Source: Atrichornis clamosus (lineage: Eukaryota; Chordata; Aves; Passeriformes; Menuridae). Taken from it: 64,000 nt of DNA. Below are positions 45,850 through 57,600 of the stretch, piece after piece. The first letter of the stretch is position 1. Each line of letters begins with the position of its first letter. The notes beneath the pieces are model-generated. The model made no database searches and was not told the origin of the DNA. It was given only the letters and a program-made list of their open reading frames with translations. Position numbers and translations under genes: made by a program. Location: positions 166,521 through 230,520 of the forward strand of contig WBMZ01003346.1 of assembly GCA_013400975.1 (NCBI GenBank), in the 5' to 3' direction.

Positions 45850-46345
45850 TTTAAACCTATTATTTCAACGTGATTAACTTCTCTTCTTTTCATTTAGCTG
45901 TAAGCAAAATCTTGTTTACAAGGCAAAAAAAAAGCATTTGCTATAATATCGGCAATAATAATAAAAATGAACATCACAGGGAAATAATTTATGTGTAAAC
46001 CAGCATAAAAATGTCATTGATGCATGAGTTTCCTCTTCAATTAATAAAAAGGAGGAAATATTTAAAAACAATTTATCAAGGTAACACATACAGTTCATAT
46101 ATCATGCACTCACAAAGACTGTACAGTATCCATTCCACAAATAGCTGTGTGACCTGGACTATTGCACAGATGCTGGATTCCTTTAGGTGACCTAATTTGG
46201 AGCAACACAAGACTTTGACTTTGTACCAAATGAAGATCTTGGGTCAAAATTCCAATAAAAGAATATTCTATTAAAGCAGGTAACAATTAGTGCTGATTGG
46301 ATAACCCAAAATAAGTGAAAATGCAGCTGTCAGTGATTCTGGATT
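45850..46345. promoter_or_regulatory. Strong candidate conserved noncoding element
   Basis: Nearly 500 bp of unique AT-rich sequence: AACGTGATTAACTTC near 45868, TATAATATCGGCAATAATAA near 45941, GAAATAATTTATGTG near 45981, TCAATTAATAAAAAGG near 46037, CAATTTATCAAGG near 46069, GACCTAATTTGGAGC near 46189, TATTAAAGCAGG near 46269 and ACAATTAGTGCTGATTGG near 46283. Two CR1 pieces begin about 130 bp downstream, just outside the block. Confidence 0.47.
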
Positions 46346-46475
46346 CATTACCTACCTTCCACTGAAGTTGTTGTCACCACCCATAAACCCAAGTGATCTG
46401 TTCAGAAAGAATAAAACATTAGCTCTGCTATGTAAGAAGGAGTTAAGTTTCAAAGTGATCACAAGGAAAACAGAA

Positions 46476-46724
46476 ATCGCAGAATCATAGAATGGTTTGA
46501 GTTGGAAGGACCTTAAAGATGATCTCGTTTCACCCCCTGCCTGGGGCAGGGACACCTCCCACTATCCCAGGTTGCTCCAAGCCCTGTCCAACCTGCCCTT
46601 GGACACTTCCAGGGATGGGGCAGCCACAGCTTCTCTGGGCACCCTGTGCCAGGGCCTCCCCACCCTCACAGGGAAGAATTTCTTCCTAATTTCCAACCTA
46701 AATCTGCTCTTTTCAAGTTTGAAA
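46476..46724 (-). mobile_element. CR1 LINE 3'-end fragment (main piece of an inverted pair)
   Basis: The + strand shows the terminal octamer region (GCAGAATCATAGAATGG), then TTTGAGTTGGAAGGACCTT, GGGGCAGGGACACCTCCC, CCAGGTTGCTCCAAGCCC, CTTCCAGGGATGGGGCAGCC, CTCCCCACCCTCACAGGG, AATTTCTTCCTAATTTCC, AACCTAAATCTGCTC and finally CAAGTTTGAAA. It is a - strand CR1 3' end of about 250 bp. The next CR1 segment, which normally continues in the same orientation, instead appears in the opposite orientation 28 bp away. Confidence 0.96.
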
Positions 46725-46751
46725 GATCCTCACATCCTGTCAGAGAGAGAT

Positions 46752-46809
46752 GATTTGCAAGGACATGTAGTGACAGACAGGACAAGGGGGAATGGCTTCA
46801 AACTGAAAC
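46752..46809 (+). mobile_element. CR1 internal segment in inverted orientation
   Basis: Reads TTTGCAAGGACATGTAGTGA then CAAGGGGGAATGGCTTC and AAACTGAAA, in sense CR1 orientation ('...gggcatgtagtgataggacaagggggaatggcttcaaactgaaa...'). In the intact element this segment lies immediately 5' of the region where the preceding - strand fragment stops. The two pieces are therefore adjacent CR1 segments in head-to-head orientation, sharing the word AAACTGAAA/AAACTTGAAA at their junction ends. Confidence 0.88.
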
Positions 46810-49024
46810 CTTGGCCTTTGTGCGGAGTTGGCACTGGAAAAACAGATGGCTTTGTAGTCACAAATGGAAGTGAGTTCATATTGAGAAGATTCAATATTGA
46901 ATAAAAATGATAGAATACCTATGCTGAACAGAAATATTGGCATTGTCAACTATATATTGAACCCTTTCCATTGGTTTGTGGCAATCGGAGTAAGTCTTTT
47001 CCATTAACTACAACTTACAAAGAAACTGGAGCCTTTCCTGCACTTAGCAATATTTAATTTACCTCTTACATCAGTATCTGAACTGGTGTCTCCTTTTGAA
47101 GAGGTACATTCTTATTTAAAATTATTTTCCTGCTTTTTAATGTATTTGCTATCTGAAAAGCATCTACAATGCTTTTCAAGGGAAGACAGAAATACAGTTT
47201 GTTTACTTGTCACTTTCCTTGTTTTTCAGAATTGTCCTTAGGTAAATGTGTGTGAAATTATAATTGCTAGAAAATGTCAGTCTGTAAAAGCTTTTATATC
47301 CTTCCAGTTGATGTGTTTGGCCCTAGGACTCAACCACAGGAAAAACTTCTCCTCTGTATACTCTCAGGTGTTGTGCAGAGGTATCCTCTGCTCTCCCATG
47401 CACTGGAAGAAAAGGAGGACTTAGAGCTAATTGACTGGATTTTTTTTTTCCTTGTGTTGTAAAAAAAAAAGGAAGACCAAGGTGTGAATAATTTGGCACA
47501 AAGCAAATGGAAGTCATGCAAGATGTTATAATTCCTGCTTGCTCTCCCAGACCCACGAATCAGCGTTCCCTGCGTTACCAATAGAGGGTGAGGGCTTGGG
47601 AACAGCTGAACGCTGAAAATCCAGTCGGATTTGGTTTACACCCAAAAGGAGCAAAGGACACTTCTGTCGAGGATGAGGAGCAAGTGAGGCTGCTCTCCTG
47701 GAGCTGGGTTGTTCCCTTGCCTTCTCCCACAGCCTGGCAGTGCTGTGGGAGCTGCAGGTGGAGGGTAGTGCTGCCTCGCATAGCTGGGATGTCTCTGGGA
47801 GGCGTGAGAAACCTGATCGTTTCTGTTTGTTGAAGCTACTTGCTCCCTCCCTCGTGGGGTTGACAAGTTTCCAGGGATACTTACACCCTACCACCTGGGA
47901 AGGCTTCTCATCCCTCTGAGAAAAAAAAAAAAACCATGCAGAAAACCAAAGTGATATTAAGCAGAATTTTGTGTTTAGAGAGGGTGGACATAAATCATGT
48001 CTGTGATTCCCGAATATCTCTGCAGCAGCTGCTGGCTTTGCAGGCTCGCTTGCACCCCAAGAGCAATCCTGTAACCCCAGCGGGGTTAACCATAGCTCTG
48101 CTCTGCAGGGACACTGCTGCCTTCTGCAGCTGAGCTGTTTGCTGTAAACTTCCCAGGAAAGAGAAACCCATGGCTAGCCGTGGTTCCCTCAGTTCCCCCC
48201 TTCTCCGGCTCACTGGGACCAGCCGAGACAGTTAAACACCATTTTTTATGTGTTGCCAGCTACTGCTAAAACACTGAGTGCGTTTAACCTAGTGAATCCT
48301 TACTGCAGGTGGATTGCACAGGCAGTGCCCTGTCCATCTGCCAAGCTTGCAGAGAAAAAGCACTCGCAGGTATTTCCTCAGTTGCTCACAAACTCCTCCT
48401 CTCACATTTCTCTATTCATTTCCTCCTTCCTGAAGACACAGGCCTCACCCTGGCACTAGGACTGCTGCCTGTGAGTTTGCCTGGTGCATTTGGATGCTGA
48501 TGAGTTGGTACCTGGTTAAGGGAACAGCAGGGAGCGCAGCTAGAACAGGGGGCAAGGTTTTCTGTCTGAAGGAGGTTGAAATATTGTTTGTACAGAGAAA
48601 GGAACATGGCACATAGCATTTTTTCTACTCCTTCCTTGGTTCTGGGTCCCACCTGCCTATCACTGAGCTGTTTTTGGAGCTAAAGATGGACTTTCTTTTG
48701 CAGTAGAGCAAACAACAGCATTTACAGATTAGAAATTACTCAGTCTGCCATTTCCCAACCTAAACTGTGAGCGGGGTAGGAAGGCAACGTGCTCTGAGCC
48801 TCTGCTGTTTACTTCATGTCCAGCCAGTTTGTCTGTCAATACTTTAAACAAGCAGCTTTCAATTCCTGGACTGGGAATACTGATCCTTCCCTCCCCAAAT
48901 GCTAAAGAGTTTCTTCCCTTCCAAGGCTTCTTCTAGCCAGGATTTTAAAAGGTGGCATTAACTTTTGCTGTCCAGGGAAGGCACCTGTCCCAGGGTGGAT
49001 ATTTTTAGCAGCAGAGCTGACATC
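46810..49024. other. Gene-free sequence with homopolymer runs
   Basis: An AT-rich section (46900-47280) could be a minor conserved element. A T10 run (47440-47449) and an A10 run (47461-47470) face each other across 11 bases, and an A-run occurs at 47921-47933. Frames of up to 122 codons overlap on both strands without domains. Confidence 0.45.
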
Positions 49025-49255
49025 CAATACGGTAGCCCGAGTTATAAAGTTGGCCATCATCCTCTCTCTGTGAGTTATGTTTTGCTTCAGTGTGATTAAC
49101 TGTAGTTAAAAAATGAGTTTGGAGGGCGTATAAACAGGAGAGCAGAAGGGTTGCTTGGAAGCATAAATCACGTAAATATTAAATGGGAAAGTACATCCAA
49201 ATTGGTACTTGTTTGCCCAAAGCTATTTAAATTAAGGGAAATATCATCCCTTCTC
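49025..49255. promoter_or_regulatory. Candidate conserved noncoding element
   Basis: GCCCGAGTTATAAAG near 49035, GTGATTAACTGTAG near 49091, GGCGTATAAACAGG near 49126, AATCACGTAAATATTAAATG near 49166 and CTATTTAAATTAAGGG near 49222. Unique sequence, no frames. Confidence 0.38.
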
Positions 49256-52200
49256 AAGCAAGAGAGTTCCTGATTTCCTCAAATGAGACCTAAACCAGCA
49301 AAGACCTAAAGTAACACCCTATAGTCCAAAGCATGACCAGCACAGCAAAAGGACAGCAGGACACTTTCTGGCTCCCTTTTTACTTTCCTCATGGTGACAT
49401 GAGAAAAGATCATGGCCATGAGATAAATGAGTTTAGGAGGCCACCTCAGTAGAAAGGTCACAGCTGGACACCCCTGTCTCCCCATTCTCTCCACCTTAGC
49501 CTCACATGGCAGCAACAGAAAGGAGAATTTTCTTTCTTATCTTGAACACAAATTGGTCTTTTAAAACCCTTGTTCTCGCTGACAACTAACAGTAGGACAA
49601 GAAACCTCATCCCTAAATTGAAATTTGTGAGATTTGCAATATCCCACTGAGTTGATGAGGAAAAGGAGCTGCATTTTTCTTTTCTCAAGTTTCAGTGAAA
49701 ATACAGAGGAAAAAATCGGTAGAAATAAGCACATTTTAAAGCCATTTCTCCTACAATCCAAGCGTCCTAGAAATTCATGTCACGTGCCCATCTCCCTTTG
49801 TCCATGAGGAAGCTACAGCTGGGATATTCAGGACCACGTGTGTATTTTTCTGTGGAAGCATGTGAAGGTTTCCATCCCAAAGCAAGCTCCCACTGGAATA
49901 GGTGCTGCACAAAGAGAAACCCTGCCCAAAGCTGTGATAGTCCAAGTGTCTGGGAGAAACATGGAGTTGTCTATATCTAGCCATGAGATTTTCCCATTAG
50001 TGGTAACAGGCACCATTTTCTGCTTGTGATGAAACCCTCAGTGATAGCATTCCACACTGCTGGACAGCTGGCTTTGCTCAAGGAAATGCTTATTTATTCA
50101 CCTGTGAAACAAATGAGTGTTTTCTCTGGGTTGAAGTGTGTGCTGGGAACATGCCTCTCTGCATCTCCCTGAAGCGAGGTCTCATCGTCCAGCTATGATT
50201 CAACATTTCCCTAAGTGTGCTGGCAGCACTCAGTCTGAAAGGTGATACTGTACCAGGTTTTCCAGTTCTTCACCTGACCAGCGTCATTCACATCCCTCCA
50301 CCACCATCAGGGCTCTGAATAATGTTCACTGCTGAATGCTCACATAATTTTTCATTAGCCACTTCTGTTGGCTTCGTGTCCTTTTTGTACACACAACCAA
50401 AATGCATTAACAGTTTCCAGTAGGTCCATTAGGATTTTCTCCCCAGTCTCCCTGGCAAACACGAGAGCATTATCACAGGCTCAGGTTTAGTTAACCCCTC
50501 CATATGCCGAGCATTTCTCCTCCTCCACTGCCATCCATGCTTCCTCTTGCTTATCCTGCTGAGCTCCCTTTTTAGTACTTATTATTAGGGATGGGTTTTT
50601 TCATCTTGAACACCACAAAACAAAAATACATTGTTTGGGGGCTTGCTTTAATTAGCACTTTTATATAAAATCTGCTATTGCATCTTTGTATAGAACCTGG
50701 TTCAAAGAAAACAAGAAAGAATGTTGGCTTGCTCTGTTTAAGTTTTTCACTGGCTTTACCCATTGGTAGATTAATTGAATGATGCTAAACCAGGCATGAA
50801 CTTGGTCTGTAATATTTTTAAATATTAAAAATGAACCAAATTATTCCAAGAAAGCAACTCATCAAAATCTGCTCAGGAAGACATCAAGCAGGGACAGGCA
50901 GGATTTGTTTTGCTATTACTTAGGTCCAGTCAGGGTTTAACACTGATTCAGGTATGGATTGAAGTGTCCAGCACATCTAAACCACTCCAAGCTCCCCCAG
51001 CAGCTGGCTATTAGATGTGTTTAAAAGAGTGGTAGCTGGAACTGTGCTGTTCCAGGCAGTGTCACAGCCCCACACAGGGACAGCCACACCAAAGCCTGCA
51101 TCAATAAAATCCTTCTGTGTTTGCCTTGAAAATGCTCCAACGCCTCCATTCGTGTTGCCTCCTATTTCAGGGCTGGGGGAGATGCGTTCCAACTGCTGTG
51201 CCTCAGGCTTGTGAAATATTATATGGTGAAGCTAAATGCGTGTTTATTTTAACAATAACAGCTTTACATGAGGGGAACCCCTGAAGGACTCGTTCAGCAG
51301 GGCTGTTTGTGGCTGTAGCTATGTAGCAAGGGAAGCGCAGAGCTGAGCCCAGGCTCAGAGCACAGCCCAGGCTTAGCTCACGGGGGAGGGATCGGGACTG
51401 CCCAGTTAGTACCAGCAGGACCATGTCCTGCTTTCTGATCCCAGCCACATCTTCTCCAGCACTTTGTCCAGCACAGTGGCACTTGCTGCCAGTGTTTCCC
51501 ATTCTTTTGTTCAGCTTACAAATTACAAACTTGGTCCTGGGCTCTTTTCTGTCGTCAGCATGGCTCAGCCCAAGTGTGCAGAGAGGTGCTTGTGCAGCTC
51601 CACATCTCAGCTTGGGATTTCAAACTCACCCACAACTTTGATTGAGTTTGGACTCCTCTCTTATTTTCATTACTTAAACCAGAGCATGTTCCAGCTTACA
51701 GCCGAATCTCAGAGCCAGCCTCACAAGCCACCCCAGGTTAGTTTTGATCAACCCAACCTATGAAATAAATTTTAAAATTTTACGCAGAGAGGGGAAAACT
51801 TCCAAAAGAAATGGAGGTCAGATTTGCTGTGTGGGAACATCCAAAAAACCTGGACATCTCTCCAGAGTTTTTGTAATCCAAACAAATTGTCCTCTAACCT
51901 GGAAAGCAAGCAAGTGATTCCAAATGCCAGCTGGATTAAGAGCAAGAATACTCTCTTGGGTGGTGTAGTTTTGGCCTAAGTCAGCAGCCACGAGCCCAAA
52001 GGTGATCATTTTATCACCTCATAAAAATTTTGGTGTGAGCCAAGACTCCGAACAGAGTCAATATTTCATCATTTCCTCAAATAGAAAAAGCTGGGGGGAC
52101 ACAGTTGTTCCCCTGAGCCGACCTCCTGAGGGCCAGGGGAGCCTGGATCCAGCCCTGGGCACCGTGTGCCGCCAGTGACAAGGGACACAGCGGGGACTGC

Positions 52201-53039
52201 AAAGGGGAATGGCTGCAAGGCTGCTGCTGGAGAAAGGGCAAAGGTCTGGATTTGGACGAGGTGGGAAGAGGAAAGGTGAGGTGCTGGGGACAGCGAGGGC
52301 ACCAGGCGGTGACACCCCTGATAACTGTCCTCTAACCTGTTAGAGGGGGCCATAAAGAGGGAGATGATTCTTTCTTTCCTATGTCCCCAGGGAAAGAAAG
52401 AGAAGTCACTGTCCTGAGTCACAGCAGATAGTAGACTGGGGAACTGACGCCAGTTAAAGGTTTGGAATAATCTTTCTGGGGAAGCTGTGTGTTCTTTTTA
52501 AATGAGTTATTAAAGAAAGCCCTTCCAGAAAAGACACAGCTTTGTCCTGCAATCAGGGCACTCCTGACCCTTCTGCTCTCCAGCCCAGCCCAGAAGAGAT
52601 AGAAGGAAATGGGATATTTCTTTCTCCCAGAGGTCGGGGTGGAAACAGACCATCATGCTATCCAGGTGGGGCTGAGTCCTTTTTCCTTCTACATCTCATT
52701 CAGCTTGTTTGTCTTTAAGGCAAAAGCTTTGGCCTCTGTTCTATCAAGAAACAAAAAGAGAAGTTGTTTTACTGAGCAGAATTTGCATCTTTTACCAAAC
52801 CCTTCTATTTGCATCCTTTCCTCCTTGGAGAAACTCAAGCTGGAGTGTGGGACCACCATCTACATATTATTATTTTATCAACTGGGCTGTAAATTTTTTT
52901 TTTTCCTGGAAGCCTGCAGCTTCTTATTGATCTGAGCTCACCTTGCCCCCAACCAAGGACTGAGTGCTGCATGAATAATACAGCATTGCAAACGGGACAG
53001 GACCAGAGACTGCAATAAGGGTGTAATCTAAGTAAAAAC
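49256..53039. other. Gene-free sequence, minor AT-rich blocks
   Basis: Mostly mixed-composition DNA. The AT-rich part 50330-50860 (for example CATAATTTTTCATTAGCC, TTAATTAGCACTTTTATA, TAGATTAATTGAATGATGC) is a further weak candidate for a conserved element. The part 52080-52320 is GC-richer with scattered CpG but not an island. Chance frames reach 117 codons. No exon, RNA gene or repeat family recognised. Confidence 0.42.
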
Positions 53040-53345
53040 ACTGGATCTGTCTGTTTATGGATCTAATAAATTATGTTGGAATTGTGAGGTTATAAATCCA
53101 AGCTGTCCAGTAAACCCAACAACTAATTTGTCAGTCGCTCGTCTAGCAATCTGACTCTCCCTTGCAATTGCTCACCATGCAGATAACAAGGTGCCTTACA
53201 AATCTCTTGGTTAAATGTCATTTGTTTCAGTGCCATAACATGCTATGGATCATTGCTCACACACAGTAACCCAATTATATTAACCTGTGCAGCAATACTG
53301 TGTAATGACGTGACATTAATGCGAACACTTCAGAGGTTTCCAACA
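53040..53345. promoter_or_regulatory. Strong candidate conserved noncoding element
   Basis: GATCTAATAAATTATG near 53060, CAACTAATTTGTCAGTCGC near 53119, GTCTAGCAATCTGACTC near 53140, CCCAATTATATTAACC near 53270, GTGTAATGACGTGACATTAATGCG is present near 53300 as a TGACGTG (CRE-like) site beside ATTAATGCG. It is unique sequence with no frame and retained CpGs. Confidence 0.47.
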
Positions 53346-54414
53346 ATTTGGTCTTTCCTCCAAAGGGGTTTTTCTCCTTGAGCATCTTTCTCCTTCTTTC
53401 CTCCCTTCCTAGTGCTTAGAGGCAGAGGAATAAAGCTGCCCAAACACATCTAAAATCATCATAATTTCCCAAATAGCTGAAGCTCATGCGCAGCTTGGAA
53501 AGTGGGTTTGAGCTGTATTACTTGTTGGAACCTCTCCAAATCATAAGTATGGCTGCTCCTTAGGCTCCGACTTCCCTTTGGCATTTTTATAAGCATACCT
53601 TGAAATACAACCCTTATACTTTGTCAGTGTTGATCATGTGTTCCTACAGTAGTGGGGGAAAACAGCACTTTTAGGATACACACAAGGAAAAACCCAAGCC
53701 TACGGAAAGATGAAGGTGTTGTTATTTTCCAGCATCAGAGAGAAAGGTGGCTAAATCAGTCAGCAAGTGCCTTGGCTGATCTGCCTTCTGTTTGCATTGC
53801 TGCAATAGACACTGGGTCAAGATAAATTTAATAAAACCATGTTGTTCAGGCACCCTGGCTTCTGGGTGAGGGCACAAAATTAGTGAAGGAGGTTATTTTA
53901 TAATAATAAACAGAGGTTTGCTTGTTTGTAAGAAAAGACAAATGAATTTTGAAGTATGCTGAAAATGTCCTTCATTCTTATTTTGGAGGGAAAAACCCTA
54001 CAGCCTAGTTTCCCTGGCTGTCACTGAAAAAATCTCCAGAGAGCTGTAGAGAGGGTGCAAGAGGGTAACCAGCCAGTTCAGAGAGGGATGCAGGTCCGAT
54101 GGGAAGACATGAAGGATTTATAGCTCTGTCTCATGGTTGTAGCTCTTTTCCATCATTACAGCGTATGGGGAGGAGGAGAGGGGACTTATGCTGGTCCTTT
54201 GGTGATCCTTTACCCTCCAGCTGGAGTCACCACAAGTGGAGTAATGTGCCCAGAGCCTGGGCTCAGAATATGTCCCTGTGTTTCTGTGTATTTATGGCTT
54301 TTTTTGGCTTCTGCAGGGAAGGCGAGTAACCCCAGCGTAAGCATTGGGCTAAACTTGCTGATATCAGCTAAACTCAGCTTCTTCCTGGAGGAAGAGTTTT
54401 AGTAAGTAAAGAAA
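53346..54414. other. Gene-free sequence, no recognised feature
   Basis: Partly AT-rich (53420-53650, 53820-53960) with no recognisable repeat or exon. Chance frames are below 90 codons. Confidence 0.45.
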
Positions 54415-54665
54415 TAAAGAGGCTCATCGATGACAAATCTTACCTGACACAAACATGTTTTGATCAGCCCGACACAATCTGTAGCAGGCGCATCCAAATA
54501 TTATGAAAAAATATGTGGTGATCAGCTCCAAATACACGGCCTGAAATGTACACTGGCTGAATTCTTTCCATTGTGCTGTTAAATGCATCCAGCTGTCCAT
54601 ACGTTAAAGTTAAATATACTGTACTATAAAGCTGAACTGAGAGTGGAAACTATTAAAATAAACCC
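54415..54665. promoter_or_regulatory. Candidate conserved noncoding element
   Basis: GGCTCATCGATGACAAATC near 54421, GATCAGCCCGACACAATC near 54462, AGGCGCATCCAAATATTATG near 54486, AATACACGGCCTG near 54531 and ACGTTAAAGTTAAATATAC near 54601. Frame-free unique sequence that retains several CpGs in AT-rich surroundings. Confidence 0.43.
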
Positions 54666-57600
54666 AGCTATTTCCCTGTTCCCCTCTCCCTCCCAATCAA
54701 GTATATTTTAGTTGGGGAAGGAGGAGAGTTATAACAACAATTATTTGATGTGGTGCATGGCAATGTCAGGGAGAGAGGGGAGAATGTGGCAAGGAATGGG
54801 AGCAGCCCCAATCTGATGGGCAAGGAAAAATGGGAATGAGTATTCTGGGTGACCTCAGAGGGGGGCAAAGGATCCTCCTTATGAGGAGCAAGCAAAACCC
54901 TGCCTGGCTGGGTTTGCCATGCTTAAAACAGACAGATGGGAAAAGGCAGAGAGGGGGTGATGTGGTCATGGGTGCAGGGGGAGGTCATAGAGAGCCATCA
55001 CCCTCTATCTCATAAAAGAGTAAAATGGCTTTTCTCTTTCAAAACAGTTTTGGGGTCTATAGTTGCAAAGTGTGTCTTAACAACTGATTTCGTTTAGCTC
55101 CTTATTTGTCATTATTTAACATTAACTGCTATGGAAAAAGCAGAGATACAGCAGCAAGTATGAGAACAGGAATTCAGTTCTTATGGCAGTGCAGATTCCT
55201 GTCTCATGTCCTAGGATTAGAATTTCTAATCGAAAACTCTTATCCAGGGCCTTGAGCGAGAGGAACATGGTAGAAAGCAATACCTATGAAAAATTAGCTT
55301 TTTTCGAACTAACTTTCACCCCATTTTTCTAAGGAAGTGAGGCTTGTCTTTTCTGTCTGATAGGCAATTTCCATAATTTTTTCCTGTTTTGGTTTTTCAC
55401 TCAGCAGAAGGCAGACACCAAACACAGTGCTCCTGCTGAAGGAAAGGCAATCCCAGCTCAGTCCTGTCTATTTTGAGAGGGTGCAGCCAGGTGACCTGTT
55501 GGGCCCTTTTCCCATCCCAAGAGCCAAAGGATGCAAGAGTAGATCAAGCCAAAAGCTGATATACTGCATCTCCTTTTGCCACCGTTTTGCTAAAGCAACG
55601 CCCACACTGAGCAGGGAAATATCCCCTGGTCACTCTGTCACTGCAGGGGCACAGAGGTCCCCAGCCTGTGGAGGTCCCTGGCAGCCAGAGGGTCAGTCCT
55701 GTCCTCCAAACAACAAACCCATTCCCAAGCACTCCACAGGACGCTCCATTGGACACTGTCACTTCATTTCATGGTAAATTTGCCAGATATTTAATTATGT
55801 GTGATCATGTTGGCTGACATGCTTGTTTGGAAGTACAGAAGAAAACAAATCTGGACAGCAGAGAAGGGAAATGTGGCTGTGAGCAGCAGCACAGACTGGT
55901 GACAATGCCCTTATAGAGATTTTCCCTTCCTGTATGTGAGTGTGTGTTTCCTCTAAATTATTACCCAGATGAGCTGAAGGTTCAGGTTTGAACACCATGG
56001 CCAAGCAAGTGCAAATCAGTTTTGTCCTGCAGTTCTTTTTGTGTGAGTAAAAACTGTTAAATTAAAACAGAAAGAAAAAGGAAGCTGTTTCAGCATCACT
56101 TTTCCAACACTCCAGATGTTGCTCTGTGATGTGTTTGAGATTTATGCCACTGTAGTGCAAACACTGACTGCACCATTCCTGCTCGGTGTGCTGCATGCAG
56201 GGAGGGCATCAGGGCACCATCAGCCAGAGCATTTACACCTTGTTAGGGCTGGGAACCAGGCTTCATGTGCCTCAACTTACTGAACTTTGCAGATCAAAAC
56301 CCATGGAAAGCAGAGGTGGAAGTGCAGTTTTGCTCTATTCTTATGGAATCACTTTGAAATTTTCTTTGTTTCCTTTTGTTCTGGTCAGAAAATTCCAGAG
56401 CTGTTTCTCTTAATATGAACTTTTGCCAAAAAAAATTCCTATCTATAAACAACTTTATGCATCGTGAGAACATCCATTTCAACAGCTATTTTCAGATCAT
56501 AAACAGACCTCGGTTGAAGGCAACGGTCTTCATTTTGAAGGAGGATGAAAATAATGTCTGGGTTGGCTGTCAGCAGGACAAGAAATGGTGGGTTTAATAT
56601 TCAACAGGCAAGGATTAGATGAAAACTTAGAGCAAGAACTGAGGGTTTCATACGGAGCAATAGGGTTCAAATCTCTGGTTCTTCATGCACAAAGTACATG
56701 TGATTCTGTTTCCTGCCCTGTTGATGTCTGTCAGCAAGGTGATTTTCCTGTACCATTAAGTAATCCACTTAGTCCCCAGTTATTTAATGCTGTGCAACTG
56801 CCTTGTTGCTGTTTGTCCTCTTGGCAGCTCAGGCAGCAGCACTAGAGCATATCAGAACCCTGTGTGGAGGCTCACTGTCAAATGCTGCGAGGGTCGGGGC
56901 CTCCCAAGGTGTCAGTGACGAAGAGGGCACTGTGGAGAAACCTTTTGGGGTGAGGAGAGGGATGGATGAGTCAGCTGCCTGTAGGGATGCACATGTTGGC
57001 ACAGAAAGCACCTCGGCTGTTGGGGTTTTGCCAGAAAGGAAAGGGAGGTGGAGGGAGATGTTTCTGATATGAGATGTCCAGCTTATCTCACTGACACTTT
57101 GCTTCAACATTTTTTAAAATAGCTGTTCCTCTGTCACACTCATTTGGGGTGCACAGGAATAGCAAAATCAAGCCATGTTGAAATGTCCTGGGATCACACC
57201 AGCAATAACTTTCGTAGCTCCGATGGCCTCAGACCCTTCTCTCATGTCGTGCACTTGAGATGGGAGTGCAATGTGCTGCTTGCCAAGTGTCAGCTTTCAT
57301 GAGGGTTTGGTATCAGCCTACAACTATCAAAAGGCAAATTAAAGGTGAACCAGAGCAATCTGTGCAGTGGAGAGTGTAAATGTGTGAGATAAGAGGGTTT
57401 TGATGCCAATCCAAGTTGCTTCCACTCTCTCTCTCCTTACTCCCTGGTTTGTATATATATAGATATGTATAAGAGCTTTACAAAAGCCACTTCTATTGCT
57501 GTCTTGTAATCAGCTCTACATGCTCCCCCACTTTCCCACTGACTCCCCTGCACACTTTATTTGATTCTTTCCATAGGAGAGGTCTTTGTTTCAAAAAATG

